Positions 14,523 to 23,797 of a stretch of DNA of 64,000 bases are shown piece by piece. The position numbers and the translations under genes are program-made. Each line of letters starts with the position of its first letter. Position 1 is the first letter of the stretch. This stretch comes from Mycolicibacterium sp. P1-18 (GTDB taxonomy: Bacteria; Actinomycetota; Actinomycetes; Mycobacteriales; Mycobacteriaceae), in the NCBI RefSeq assembly GCF_008329535.1, contig NZ_NPKR01000009.1, forward strand, positions 62,001 to 126,000, written 5' to 3'. The notes under the pieces are model-generated. The model ran no database searches, was not told the origin of the DNA, and was given only the letters and a program-made list of their open reading frames with translations.

Positions 14523-17144
14523 CTAGGCGCTCAATTCGAGGTGCCGCGCGTCGACGATCCCAGCGTACCGCTCCGGGCTGCAGGTCAGGACGATGACCTG
14601 ACCGTCGCCGCCGACGGCGTCGAACACCTCTCCCATCTTGGCCAGCCGGTTCGGATCGCTGAAGCCCAGTGCGTCGTCGATGACCACGGGGACGCCGTCC
14701 TCCTTGGCCACCAGCGCCGCGCTGGCCAGGCGGGCGACGATGCCCAGCTGTTCCTTGGCGCCGCCGGACAGTGAGTCGAACGGCACCGTGCACCCGTTGA
14801 GGGTGCGGCTGAGGATGCGCAGGTCGCCGTCGATCTCGACCTCGAAGTCGGTGCCGAAGACGATGCAGCCCAACCGTTGCACCTCGGTCCGGAACGGCTC
14901 GACGTAGCGCAGTCGCGACTCGTCGCGGTGGCGCGTCATCACCGACTGCAGCAGTTGAGCCGCGGCCGCCCGGCGCTGAACCCGGTCGTGGTCGGTGGCG
15001 GCGTGCTCGCATTCGGTCTGCGCCTCGTCCAACCGGCCGTTGCGGCCCTCGGACCCGTACACCCGCAGCTGCGCGGCCACCTCACGGAGGTCGCCGGTCA
15101 CCTCGGCGTGGCGCGCGTCGAGCGCGGCCGCACCGCCCTCGGCGGCCGCCAGTTCCGCGGCCACCGCCGCCGGGCCCGCGTCGGCGAGCTCGGCCTCGAT
15201 CGCGACCACCTGGGCGAGCACGGCCCGGGCCCGCTCGACGTCGGCCTCGACCTGGACCGCCAGCTGGTCGTCGGACTGCGACTCACGTTGGCGGACAAGG
15301 CGTTCGGTTGCACCGGTGACCTCGTCGCGAGCGGTCTCCAGCTTGGCGCGAAGAACCGTCACCGCCCCCGCGGCCCGCATCGACTGCGTGCTCGCCGTCG
15401 CGACGGCCCTGCGGCACGCCTCCTCGTCGGCCTTGGCCAGGCGGAGGGCCTCGGTGGCCGCCTCCAGCTCGGCACGGACGTCGTCGACGCCGGGATCGTC
15501 GGCTCCGCCGGTCTCCGCCAACTCCTCGGTCAGCTCGGCACGGCGCACGCGCAGGTCGGCGACCGAGTCGTCGCCGACCAAGGCGTCGACGATGGCGCGC
15601 AAGCGGTCCACCGACCCCGCCAGCTCGCGCCGCCGGGCATCCACCGTGCGCGCCTGCGCCAGGTCGGCCACGCCGGCCTCGTCCAGCAGCGCGGCCAGCA
15701 TCTCCCGGGCCTTGTCGAGCCGACCCTGCGAATCCGCGGCGGGCGCACCGGGACTCAGGCGAACCGTCATCACGCCCGGCAGGTCGAGGGTGGCCGACGT
15801 CGTCACGTTCTGGGTCCAGGTGGCGCCAGGCGACAGCTCCACCGGCTGCCCGTCGACCATGACCTGAAGATTCACCGCCGCGTCGAGTTCCACCCGCGCC
15901 GAGGCCAGCTCGGCCTGAAAGGCGGCCCGCTCGGTCGCCAACGCGGCCATCTCGACGTCGCGCATCACGTCGTCGGTCAGGCTGATCCCCGCCAACTCCG
16001 CCTCGACACGGGCGAGCTCCGCCGCGGTGTCGTCGATCTTGGCCAGCTTGGCCGCCAACCTCGTCAGCTCGCCGCGGCGGGCGATCCGTTCGACGGTGGC
16101 CCGCACGGCCTCGACCCTGGCCACAGCCGCGACGGCACCGCCGCGTGCGACCTCGGCCGCGGCGGCAGTCTCCACGGCGGCTTGGCCGGCGGCGGCCTCG
16201 TCGTCGGCGGCTGCGGCCACCGCTGCCTCGAGTCCGGCGATGGTGGCGGTGCGTTCCGCCAGTTCGGCACGCAGTCGGCGTCGCTCCGCCAACGCGGATT
16301 CCGATGCGACCCGGGCCATTTCGGCGGGCTCCGCCAAGGCGCGTGCGTGCGCGAGCCGGTCGTCGAGTTGGCGGACGGCAGCCGCGGCGACCGTGGCGAC
16401 GCGAAGTCGCTCGCCGGCCCGCGCCCGCTGCTGCGACAACCGGACCAGTTCGTCGGACAGTTCGGCGTGCGTCACGACGGCCTCGTCCACCTCGTCGACC
16501 GCGGCTTGGCACTTCGCCACGCGTTCGTGGGCGTCGCGCAATCGGGCGACGGCCGCCGCCAAGGGTCCGGTCGCGCGCCCCGACGCGGTGAAGTACTGCC
16601 GGAACTCCGCGTCGATGCGGTCGACCAGCAGCGGCTCGGCACCTGACAGCGTGACCGCCTGGCCGGCGGCGGCGTCGAGCGCGCGAGCCAGCGCATCACA
16701 TCCCGAGAGGTCAACGGACGCAGTGGATCCCGACTGGAGGACGCGCTGCGCCTGCCACAATTCGGTGTCGACGGTCTCGGCGAGGATGGCCAACACCCGC
16801 TCGTGCGCCTCGTCACCGGTGAGCTGTTCGCGCTGCGGCGCCGACACGCTCAGCCGGGTCTCCGGCTTCTTGTGGAACCGCTTGAAGTACTCGAAGCGGT
16901 ACGGGCCCGTGGAGATCACCGCCGTGATCTCGGCGCCTTCGTCGGCGTGCGTCGGCTTGACCTGCTTGACCTCCTTCTTGGTCGAGCGGTCCTTGGACTC
17001 CAGCAGGAGGTCGAGCGCCTCGATCATCGACGACTTGCCGATCTCGTTGGCACCGGAGACGACGACGACACCGCGGTCGGGAAATTCGACGTCGCGGTGG
17101 GCGACACCGCGATAGTTGCGCAGGACCAAGCGGTGCAGCTTCAT
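14523..17144 (-). CDS. SMC/SbcC/YhaN-like AAA ATPase (Rv1278-like)
   Basis: This is an 873-residue Rad50/SbcC-type protein. Walker A is at 31-39 (GANEIGKSS) in an N-terminal AAA_23 region. A long Ala/Glu/Arg-rich coiled coil occupies most of the middle, and the C-terminus has signature LSGGAKEQLGIVARLA and Walker B VPVVIDDALGF. The Cys-x-x-Cys zinc hook of SbcC/Rad50 is absent: isolated Cys residues occur but no CxxC pair at the coil apex. Its ATG overlaps the stop of the phosphoesterase gene (ATGA), so both are made together, like sbcD-sbcC or yhaO-yhaN. A role in DNA end processing is inferred. Length matches recalled Rv1278 (875). Confidence 0.82.
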   Translation of the reverse strand: MKLHRLVLRNYRGVAHRDVEFPDRGVVVVSGANEIGKSSMIEALDLLLESKDRSTKKEVKQVKPTHADEGAEITAVISTGPYRFEYFKRFHKKPETRLSVSAPQREQLTGDEAHERVLAILAETVDTELWQAQRVLQSGSTASVDLSGCDALARALDAAAGQAVTLSGAEPLLVDRIDAEFRQYFTASGRATGPLAAAVARLRDAHERVAKCQAAVDEVDEAVVTHAELSDELVRLSQQRARAGERLRVATVAAAAVRQLDDRLAHARALAEPAEMARVASESALAERRRLRAELAERTATIAGLEAAVAAAADDEAAAGQAAVETAAAAEVARGGAVAAVARVEAVRATVERIARRGELTRLAAKLAKIDDTAAELARVEAELAGISLTDDVMRDVEMAALATERAAFQAELASARVELDAAVNLQVMVDGQPVELSPGATWTQNVTTSATLDLPGVMTVRLSPGAPAADSQGRLDKAREMLAALLDEAGVADLAQARTVDARRRELAGSVDRLRAIVDALVGDDSVADLRVRRAELTEELAETGGADDPGVDDVRAELEAATEALRLAKADEEACRRAVATASTQSMRAAGAVTVLRAKLETARDEVTGATERLVRQRESQSDDQLAVQVEADVERARAVLAQVVAIEAELADAGPAAVAAELAAAEGGAAALDARHAEVTGDLREVAAQLRVYGSEGRNGRLDEAQTECEHAATDHDRVQRRAAAAQLLQSVMTRHRDESRLRYVEPFRTEVQRLGCIVFGTDFEVEIDGDLRILSRTLNGCTVPFDSLSGGAKEQLGIVARLASAALVAKEDGVPVVIDDALGFSDPNRLAKMGEVFDAVGGDGQVIVLTCSPERYAGIVDARHLELSA

Positions 17145-18289
17145 GCCACGCCCCGATCGGTGAGTCGCAGCAGCAGCGCCAGTGCGGCCCGGGCCTGGTC
17201 GGCCTGCGCGCTGTCGGCGCGGGCGGTCGCGACCAACTCGTCGACGGCGGCGGCTGCGAAACCGCCGATGCCCAGGTCGTCGAACTCGCCGTCGGCCGGG
17301 ACCACCGCGAGATCGGTCTCCTTGTCCCACGTGCCGAGCGCCGCGAACAACCGGGCGTACTTGTCCAGGCAGGCGTCCAGGGCGGCCTTGTCGGTCACGG
17401 TCAGCGTGCCCGTCAACGCGATCTGCACCACCGTGCGTTCCTTGTCGGGCAACTGGTCGAGGTTGATGTCCAGGTCGGCGACCTCCCGTGCGTCGTCGAC
17501 CGACCGGCGCAGCGTGACGAACTTCCACCGGCCGACGCGCCGGCTCTCGACCTGCACCGCACGGGCCGGGTCCCGCTCGTCGACGTCGACGACCAGGACG
17601 TGCCCGGGGTCGGGCTCGATGTGGTCGTAGTTGGTGACCTCTTGGGAACCCGAGTACCAGATCCGGCCCGTGGACCCGACCCGGGTGCGAGAGTGCTTGT
17701 CGCCGAGGGCGACGTAGTGCACGGCGCCCCTGGCGAGCGCGGCCTCGACGGTGGCCAACCGGATCAGGGACGGCTTGTCGCGGTCGGGTTCGAACAGATC
17801 CATGCCGCCGTGGCCCACGACGACGCGGGTCACCCCGTCGGCGGTGATCCCGTCGAGCACCTCACCGAGCAGATCGGTGGTCGGCTTCTTGGAACGCCAA
17901 GGTGCCGCAACGATTTCGAGCCCTGGGCGTACCTCGACCACACCGGCCCGGTCGAGTACGACCACGTTGTCCGGCCGTTCGGCGGCGAACAGCGCACTGG
18001 TGTAGACCGAGGACGCGTCGAGCGGATCGTGGTTGCCGGGAAGCAGATACACCGGCACGCCGATGGCGCGCATGGCCTCGAGCGACTGGCTGACGTCACG
18101 CGGCGCCAGCTGGTTGTGCTCGAAGACGTCGCCGGCCACGACGACGAACTCCGCGCCGGTCTCCGCGGCGACGGCACCGAGGCTCGCGACGGCGTCGCGG
18201 CGCGCGGCCGAATACCGTGGCTGTGCCTCGCCGTTCAGGAAGTGGCGGGTCATCCCGAGCTGCCAGTCGGCGGTGTGCAGGAAGCGCAT
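17141..18289 (-). CDS. SbcD/YhaO-like metallophosphoesterase (Rv1277-like)
   Basis: This 382-residue calcineurin-like phosphoesterase shows the metal-binding series GDVFEHN, GNHDP, VVGHGGMD and GDKHSR. The first motif reads HTADWQLG instead of the usual HTSDWHLG, so the second metal ligand His is replaced by Gln. This may reduce metal affinity or change activity. A C-terminal capping region follows. The ATG at 18289 follows GAGGAG at 4 nt. The downstream ATPase gene overlaps by ATGA. Together they are an SbcCD-like nuclease/ATPase pair, presumed cytoplasmic and nucleic-acid directed. Confidence 0.82.
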   Translation of the reverse strand: MRFLHTADWQLGMTRHFLNGEAQPRYSAARRDAVASLGAVAAETGAEFVVVAGDVFEHNQLAPRDVSQSLEAMRAIGVPVYLLPGNHDPLDASSVYTSALFAAERPDNVVVLDRAGVVEVRPGLEIVAAPWRSKKPTTDLLGEVLDGITADGVTRVVVGHGGMDLFEPDRDKPSLIRLATVEAALARGAVHYVALGDKHSRTRVGSTGRIWYSGSQEVTNYDHIEPDPGHVLVVDVDERDPARAVQVESRRVGRWKFVTLRRSVDDAREVADLDINLDQLPDKERTVVQIALTGTLTVTDKAALDACLDKYARLFAALGTWDKETDLAVVPADGEFDDLGIGGFAAAAVDELVATARADSAQADQARAALALLLRLTDRGVA

Positions 18290-18390
18290 CCGGACTCCTC
18301 AGCTCTCTACTCGTGGGCCGTCGTTTTGACGGGCATGGCGAGTGTAGGTCGGCGCTCCGACAAGTAAGCGGACCTCGGTCGGCATGTGGG

Positions 18391-18396
18391 TAACGT
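18391..18396 (+). promoter_or_regulatory. -10 element TAACGT, leaderless spacing
   Basis: TAACGT lies 7 nt before the ATG at 18404, supporting that start and a leaderless mRNA for the SixA-like gene. Confidence 0.35.
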
Positions 18397-18403
18397 GATG
18401 TCG

Positions 18404-18907
18404 ATGACGAGGCCCCTCCGCACCCTGGTGCTGCTCCGGCACGCGAAGTCCGACTATCCCGACGGGGTGGCCGACCACGACCGGCCGCTGGCCCCGCGGG
18501 GCATCCGGGAGGCCGCCTTGGCCGGTGCCTGGATCAGGGCGAACGTGGGGACGGTCGACACCGTCCTGTGCTCGACGGCCACCCGCACGCGCGAGACGTT
18601 GGCGCGCACCGGGATCGAGGCGAACGTCCGGTACGAGGACTCCCTCTACGACTCCCGGCCCGGCACGGTGCTCGACCTGGTCAACGGCATCGGCGACGAC
18701 GTGCAGACGCTACTGGTGGTCGGCCACGAGCCCACGACGTCGAGCCTGGCGTCCGCCCTGGCCGGACCCGACTCCGACGAGGACGGCGTGGTTCGACTCA
18801 GGACGAAGTATCCGACGTCGGCGATGGCGGTGTTCACCGTCCACGCGCCGTGGTCCGGCCTGGAGCTCGGCGGTGCGACCCTGGTCGACTTCCACGTGCC
18901 GCGGTAG
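18404..18907 (+). CDS. SixA-like histidine phosphatase (Rv1276c-like)
   Basis: This is a 167-residue histidine phosphatase superfamily protein. The catalytic RHG-type motif is LLRHAKSD near the N-terminus, with a second His in VVGHEPT and an arginine in STATRTRET. The size and HAKSD motif fit the SixA phosphohistidine phosphatase subgroup. It is cytoplasmic and its target phosphohistidine is unknown. Starts at 18398 and 18404 are both possible. The second is favoured because a TAACGT -10 element is 7 nt upstream, and no ribosome site is visible. It converges on lprC, the stops being 11 nt apart. Confidence 0.8.
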   Translation: MTRPLRTLVLLRHAKSDYPDGVADHDRPLAPRGIREAALAGAWIRANVGTVDTVLCSTATRTRETLARTGIEANVRYEDSLYDSRPGTVLDLVNGIGDDVQTLLVVGHEPTTSSLASALAGPDSDEDGVVRLRTKYPTSAMAVFTVHAPWSGLELGGATLVDFHVPR

Positions 18908-18918
18908 TCGGTTCGGGC

Positions 18919-19473
18919 CTAGTTGTTGGTGTTGAGCGTCAGCTCCATCAACTTGATCGCCATGCCGCAGGCGTCGATGCCGGGCACCTGCGGGTTGACC
19001 CACCACCCGACCACGCCGGCCGCGTCGCTCGCCACGCCGCACGCGCCGCTGGCGTCGTTCGGCTTCATGACGATCGACTGGACGCCCGCCACCGACCGGC
19101 TCTCGACCTGATACTTCAGGAAGTCGGCGACCTTGCGTTCGTTGTCCAGGCTGCCCTGCTCGAACCAGAACCGGGTGATGTCGATCAGCCCGGCGGGGTT
19201 GAGGGCCTGCCAGCGACACAGCGCGCCGACGAACGTGCTCTGGATGTCCAGCGGATCGGCGCCGACGGTCTTGGCGAGGACGTCGGTGGTCAGGACGTCG
19301 CATTCCTTGAGCAGGTTGGGATAGGTCTTGGCCGAGTTGTCGTTGCGGGGCGTGTTGCCCCCGGCTCCCGCCTTGACGGCCTGACCGGACACGTCCCGCG
19401 AACAGCCGACGAGCATCGTCACGGAGGCCAGGATGGCGACGACGACGGCCATCATGCGGCGTGGCGCGCTCAC
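18919..19473 (-). CDS. lprC: DUF3558 lipoprotein LprC
   Basis: This 184-residue lipoprotein has a signal peptide ending in lipobox MLVGC (Cys around residue 24), then a DUF3558-type domain with Cys residues likely to pair (ECD, ALCRW, ACGVA, DACGMA). Its GTG start overlaps the lprB stop (GTGA), so the two lipoproteins are translated together and may form a complex at the outer face of the membrane. Length fits recalled M. tuberculosis LprC (Rv1275, 180). Function is unknown. The neighbouring ABC exporter, divergently transcribed, is syntenic across mycobacteria and may be linked. Confidence 0.8.
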   Translation of the reverse strand: MSAPRRMMAVVVAILASVTMLVGCSRDVSGQAVKAGAGGNTPRNDNSAKTYPNLLKECDVLTTDVLAKTVGADPLDIQSTFVGALCRWQALNPAGLIDITRFWFEQGSLDNERKVADFLKYQVESRSVAGVQSIVMKPNDASGACGVASDAAGVVGWWVNPQVPGIDACGMAIKLMELTLNTNN

Positions 19474-20048
19474 TTGGAGTTCACGATCGACTGGCGGGTG
19501 AGTTCCTTGGCGACGTCGCACGCGTCGGGGAACGGCTTCTCGGTGAAGTTCACCGACCACTCGATGAAGTCGTCGTCGAACTGGATGCCGATCTCGCACA
19601 GCGAGGTGCCCAGTGTCGGGTCGGCGTTCATGGCGATGAACCCGTCGTGGCCTTCGATGTTGATGTCCTCCACGCTGGTGCGCGACAGTTCCTCGGTCTT
19701 GCGCTCGCGCCCGATGGGGCTGCCGCGGTACCAGTTGAAGGAGAAGTGTGGCCCGAGGATGCCGCCGCCCAGCAGCCACTGGCAGCCGACGGAGGTCTTG
19801 GCGGTGTTGACCAGTCCGTTGATCTTCGTGAGCTGCGCCATCGTCTCGTCGGTGATGCCACCGCACTCGGGAATCATCGGTCCGTGCTTGGAGTCGGCCG
19901 CGGGCGCGGGGGCCGACGAGCCGCCGGGATCGGTCGGCTGATCAGAGCTGCCGGAGCACGCCGCGACCAGTGGAATCACGGCGGCGGCAAGCACCGCGAA
20001 CGCCTTCGTCGTGCGTCCGTCCAGGCGGTGGCCGCGTCTTCCCATCAC
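19470..20048 (-). CDS. lprB: DUF3558 lipoprotein LprB
   Basis: This 192-residue lipoprotein has a signal region of about 30 residues ending in lipobox PLVAAC, then a Pro/Ser/Ala linker and a DUF3558-type domain (ECGGITDETMAQLTKINGLV, then SVGCQWLLGG). The start was set at the GTG at 20048 because a TACAGT -10 element lies exactly 7 nt upstream, giving a leaderless mRNA. ATG 20045 is the next codon. Its stop overlaps lprC (GTGA). It is divergent from the ABC exporter gene. It corresponds to Rv1274. Confidence 0.8.
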   Translation of the reverse strand: MMGRRGHRLDGRTTKAFAVLAAAVIPLVAACSGSSDQPTDPGGSSAPAPAADSKHGPMIPECGGITDETMAQLTKINGLVNTAKTSVGCQWLLGGGILGPHFSFNWYRGSPIGRERKTEELSRTSVEDINIEGHDGFIAMNADPTLGTSLCEIGIQFDDDFIEWSVNFTEKPFPDACDVAKELTRQSIVNSK

Positions 20049-20055
20049 GCCCGAC

Positions 20056-20061
20056 ACTGTA
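20056..20061 (-). promoter_or_regulatory. -10 element TACAGT of lprB-lprC
   Basis: On the minus strand, TACAGT is 7 nt before the GTG at 20048. It predicts a leaderless lprBC transcript. Confidence 0.45.
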
Positions 20062-20165
20062 GCGGCCGCCTCGGGCCACAACCACCGACATGCCGACTGA
20101 CCTGGAGTTTTCTAAGGAAATCCACGGGTGCCAGCGGAGTCGGTGCGGTGTGCGACAGTTGCGGA

Positions 20166-21899
20166 ATGCTCTGGGCGTTGCTGCGACGGTACGCGGGACC
20201 GTACCGCGGGTCGGTCGCCGTGGTCGGCGGCCTGCAAATGGTGAGCTCACTGGCGTCGCTGTACCTGCCGACGATCAACGCCGCGATCATCGACGACGGC
20301 GTGGCCAAGGGTGACACCACGACGATCGTCGAACTCGGCGCGATGATGCTCGGGGTCACCGCCCTGCAGGTGCTCTGCGCGATCGGCGCGGTCTACTTCG
20401 GGTCACGCGTGGGCATGGGCTTCGGCCGCGACCTGCGGTCGGCGATGTTCCACCACGTGACCGGCCTGTCCGCGGAGGAGACGGCCCGCTTCGGCGCGCC
20501 GACGCTGCTGACCCGCACCACCAACGACGTCCAGCAGATCCAGGTCCTCCTGCAGATGACGTGCACCATGCTGATCGCCGCTCCGATCATGTGCGTCGGC
20601 GGCATCGCCATGGCGATCCACCAGAACGCCGGCCTGTCGTGGCTGTTGATGGTGAGCGTTCCGCTGCTGGGGTTGTCGAACTACGTGATCGTCTCGAAGC
20701 TGCTGCCGATCTTCCGCCGGATGCAGCGGCTGATCGACGGCATCAACCGCGTGATGCGCGAACAACTCGCCGGCATCCGCGTCATCCGCGCGTTCGCCAG
20801 GGAACCGTTCGAGCGCACCAGGTTCCGCGAGGCCAACGAGGCACTCGCCGACACGGCGATGACGGTCGGCCGCCTGCAGGCCCTCATGCTGCCGTTCACC
20901 ACGCTGGTGATCAACGTGTCCAGTGTCGCGCTCATCTGGTTCGGTGGCATGCGCATCGACACCGGTGAGATGCAGGTCGGCTCCCTGATCGCGTTCCTGT
21001 CCTACTTCATGCAGATCCTGATGGCCGTCCTGATGGCGACGCTCCTCGTGGTGATGTTGCCGCGCGCCTCGGTGTGCGCCGAACGCATCAGCGAGGTGCT
21101 CGCCACGACGCCCGCGATCACCAGCCCCGAGGCGCCCGAGAGCCCGGCGCTCGCGCGGGGCGCCGTGGAGATCGTCGACGCGAGTTTCCGCTACCCCGGC
21201 GCCGACCGGCCTGTGCTGCAGGGCGTTTCCCTCCTCGCCCGGCCCGGCACGACGACCGCCGTGGTGGGGTCGACGGGCTCCGGCAAGTCGACGCTCATCT
21301 CCCTGATCTGTCGGTTGTTCGACGTCACCGAGGGCTCGGTGGCCGTCGACGGAGTCGACGTCCGGGACTACGACGTCGAGAGGCTGTGGTCGACGATCGG
21401 GCTCGTGCCCCAACGCGGGTATCTGTTCTCCGGCACGGTCGCCGAGAACCTCCGCTACGGCAAGGCCGACGCCAGCGACGACGAGATGTGGGCCGCGCTG
21501 CGCGTCGCGTCGGCGGACTCGTTCGTCGCCGCGCACGCCGACGGATTGCAGATGCGCGTGGCCCAGGGCGGCATCAACTTCTCCGGCGGTCAACGCCAGC
21601 GCCTGGCGATCGCCCGCGCGGTGATCCGTCGCCCGGCGGTCTATCTGTTCGACGACGCGTTCTCCGCCCTCGACGTCCGCACCGACGCCCGGGTCCGGGC
21701 CGCGCTGAAGGAGGTGTCCGCCGACTCCACGGTGGTCATCGTCTCCCAGCGCATCTCGACGGTGATGGACGCCGACCAAATCGTCGTGGTCGACGACGGC
21801 ACCGTGGTGGGCACCGGCACGCACGAGGCGCTGCTCGCCGACTGCCCGGTGTACGCGGAGTTCGCCGATTCCCAGGCCGTCACCGAGGTCACGCGATGA
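20166..21899 (+). CDS. ABC exporter subunit with degenerate ATP site (Rv1273c-like)
   Basis: This 577-residue half-transporter has six membrane helices in the first 310 residues and a C-terminal ATPase. Walker A GSTGSGKS is at 368-375 and signature FSGGQRQR at 472-479. Walker B reads YLFDDAFSALD, so the catalytic Glu is Asp. The switch region reads VSQRIS, with Gln in place of the usual His. These are the hallmarks of the degenerate-site subunit in heterodimeric exporters such as BmrCD or TM287/288. The next gene starts within its stop codon (ATGA) and carries the complementary canonical Walker B and His. They probably form one heterodimeric exporter of unknown lipophilic substrate. Confidence 0.85.
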   Translation: MLWALLRRYAGPYRGSVAVVGGLQMVSSLASLYLPTINAAIIDDGVAKGDTTTIVELGAMMLGVTALQVLCAIGAVYFGSRVGMGFGRDLRSAMFHHVTGLSAEETARFGAPTLLTRTTNDVQQIQVLLQMTCTMLIAAPIMCVGGIAMAIHQNAGLSWLLMVSVPLLGLSNYVIVSKLLPIFRRMQRLIDGINRVMREQLAGIRVIRAFAREPFERTRFREANEALADTAMTVGRLQALMLPFTTLVINVSSVALIWFGGMRIDTGEMQVGSLIAFLSYFMQILMAVLMATLLVVMLPRASVCAERISEVLATTPAITSPEAPESPALARGAVEIVDASFRYPGADRPVLQGVSLLARPGTTTAVVGSTGSGKSTLISLICRLFDVTEGSVAVDGVDVRDYDVERLWSTIGLVPQRGYLFSGTVAENLRYGKADASDDEMWAALRVASADSFVAAHADGLQMRVAQGGINFSGGQRQRLAIARAVIRRPAVYLFDDAFSALDVRTDARVRAALKEVSADSTVVIVSQRISTVMDADQIVVVDDGTVVGTGTHEALLADCPVYAEFADSQAVTEVTR

Positions 21900-23797
21900 C
21901 CGGGCCGGTCGGCCGCAGGCTCAACGCCGGCCTCGACGCGCCGACGGAGCGGCCCAAGGACTTCCGGGCGACCGCGTTGCGGTTGCTCAGGAGGCTGACC
22001 CCGCAACGCCTTCCGACGGCGATCGTGCTGTCGCTCGGCGTCGTCGGCATCGCAATCGGGGTGGTGGGCCCGCTGATTCTCGGGCACGCCACCGATCTGT
22101 TGTTCAGCGGTGTGATCGGCCGGCAACTCCCCGCCGGCATCACCAAGGAGCAGGCGGTCGAGGCGGCCAGGGCGCGCGGCGACGGCACCTTCGCCGACCT
22201 GCTGTCCGGCATGAACGTGGTGCCGGGTCGGGGCGTCGACTTCGGCGCCGTCGGCCGGACGCTGCTGCTCGCGTTGGTGTTGTATCTGGTTGCCGCGCTG
22301 ATGATCTGGATCCAGGCCCGGCTGCTGAACGTGATCATCCAGCGGACGATGGTGGCGGTGCGCTCCGACGTCGAGGACAAGGTGCACCGATTGCCGTTGT
22401 CCTACTTCGACTCTCGCCAGCGCGGGGAGGTGCTGAGCCGGGTCACCAACGACGTCGACAACATCCAGTCGTCGTTGTCCTTGACCATCAGCCAGCTGTT
22501 GACGTCCATCCTCACCGTCGTCGCGGTGCTGGCGATGATGCTGACGATCTCGCCGGTGCTGGCCCTGATCACCGTGCTGACGGTGCCGTTGTCGCTGTGG
22601 GCGACCCGCACGATCGCGCGCCGCAGCCGCGACCAATTCATCGCGCAGTGGCGCAACACCGGCCGCCTCAACGCCCACGTCGAGGAGACCTACAGCGGCT
22701 TCACCGTCGTCAAGACGTTCGGCCACCGCGCCATCGCCGAGGACAGGTTCCGCGAACTCAACGGCGACGTCTACCAGGCCAGCTTCCGCGCGCAATTCCT
22801 GTCCGGTCTGGTGTCGCCCGCGACGACGTTCGTCGGCAACCTCAGCTACGTGGCGGTCGCCGTGGTCGGCGGCCTGCAGGTGGCGACGGGCCAGATCTCG
22901 CTCGGCAGCATCCAGGCCTTCATCCAGTACGTCCGTCAGTTCAACCAGCCGCTGACGCAGGTCGCGTCGATGTACAACACGCTGCAGTCCGGAATCGCCA
23001 GCGCCGAGCGGGTATTCGACCTCCTCGACACCGACGAGCAGACGCCGGACCCGACGGGCTCCGCACCCGAACGGCGCGGGCCGGGCCGGGTGGAGTTCGA
23101 GCACGTCGGCTTCGAGTACCGGCCGGGCACGCCGGTCATCGAGGACCTGTCACTGGTCGCCGAACCCGGCAGCACCGTGGCGATCGTCGGCCCCACCGGC
23201 GCGGGCAAGACGACCCTGGTGAACCTCCTGATGCGCTTCTACGAGGTGGATTCCGGGCGCATCACCATCGACGGCGTGGACGTCACCGCGATGAGCCGCC
23301 ACGCCCTGCGGTCGAGCATCGGCATGGTGCTGCAGGACACCTGGCTGTTCGGCGGGACCATCTACGACAACATCGCCTACGGTCGCCCGGAGGCCAGCGA
23401 GGAGCAGGTGGTCGAGGCCGCTCGGGCCGCGCACGTCGACCGGTTCGTCGCGACGCTGCCCAACGGATACCAGACCAGGATCGCCGACGACGGCGGCAAC
23501 ATCAGTGCCGGCGAGAAGCAGCTGATCACCATCGCCAGGGCGATCCTGGCCCAGCCGAGCCTGCTGATCCTGGACGAGGCCACCAGCTCGGTGGACACCC
23601 GCACCGAGCTGTTGATCCAGCAGGCCACCGCCGAGCTCCGCCGCGACCGGACCAGTTTCATCATCGCGCACCGTCTTTCGACGATTCGTGACGCCGACGT
23701 GATCCTGGTGATGGAGGCCGGCCGGATCGTCGAGCGGGGTACTCACGACGAGCTGATCGCCCGCCACGGCGAGTACTGGTCGATGACCAGGGCCTAG
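21896..23797 (+). CDS. ABC exporter subunit with canonical Walker B (Rv1272c-like)
   Basis: This 633-residue half-transporter has six membrane helices, with an extended loop between helices 1 and 2 (about residues 75-118), and a C-terminal ATPase. Walker A GPTGAGKT and Walker B LLILDEATSSVD are canonical, as is the switch His (IIAHRLSTI). The signature is altered to ISAGEKQ instead of LSGGQ. Pairing this odd signature with the Asp/Gln site of the upstream subunit gives one non-hydrolytic site; the other site is normal. Its ATG overlaps the partner's stop. Its own stop overlaps the convergent RHH-like gene by 4 nt. Confidence 0.85.
   Translation: MTGPVGRRLNAGLDAPTERPKDFRATALRLLRRLTPQRLPTAIVLSLGVVGIAIGVVGPLILGHATDLLFSGVIGRQLPAGITKEQAVEAARARGDGTFADLLSGMNVVPGRGVDFGAVGRTLLLALVLYLVAALMIWIQARLLNVIIQRTMVAVRSDVEDKVHRLPLSYFDSRQRGEVLSRVTNDVDNIQSSLSLTISQLLTSILTVVAVLAMMLTISPVLALITVLTVPLSLWATRTIARRSRDQFIAQWRNTGRLNAHVEETYSGFTVVKTFGHRAIAEDRFRELNGDVYQASFRAQFLSGLVSPATTFVGNLSYVAVAVVGGLQVATGQISLGSIQAFIQYVRQFNQPLTQVASMYNTLQSGIASAERVFDLLDTDEQTPDPTGSAPERRGPGRVEFEHVGFEYRPGTPVIEDLSLVAEPGSTVAIVGPTGAGKTTLVNLLMRFYEVDSGRITIDGVDVTAMSRHALRSSIGMVLQDTWLFGGTIYDNIAYGRPEASEEQVVEAARAAHVDRFVATLPNGYQTRIADDGGNISAGEKQLITIARAILAQPSLLILDEATSSVDTRTELLIQQATAELRRDRTSFIIAHRLSTIRDADVILVMEAGRIVERGTHDELIARHGEYWSMTRA

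Noticed and set aside
14877..16646. Long open frames on the plus strand opposite the SMC-like ATPase
   Set aside because: High GC leaves antisense frames open. The products are low-complexity Arg/Gly/His-rich with no domain, while the minus strand gives a clear ATPase.
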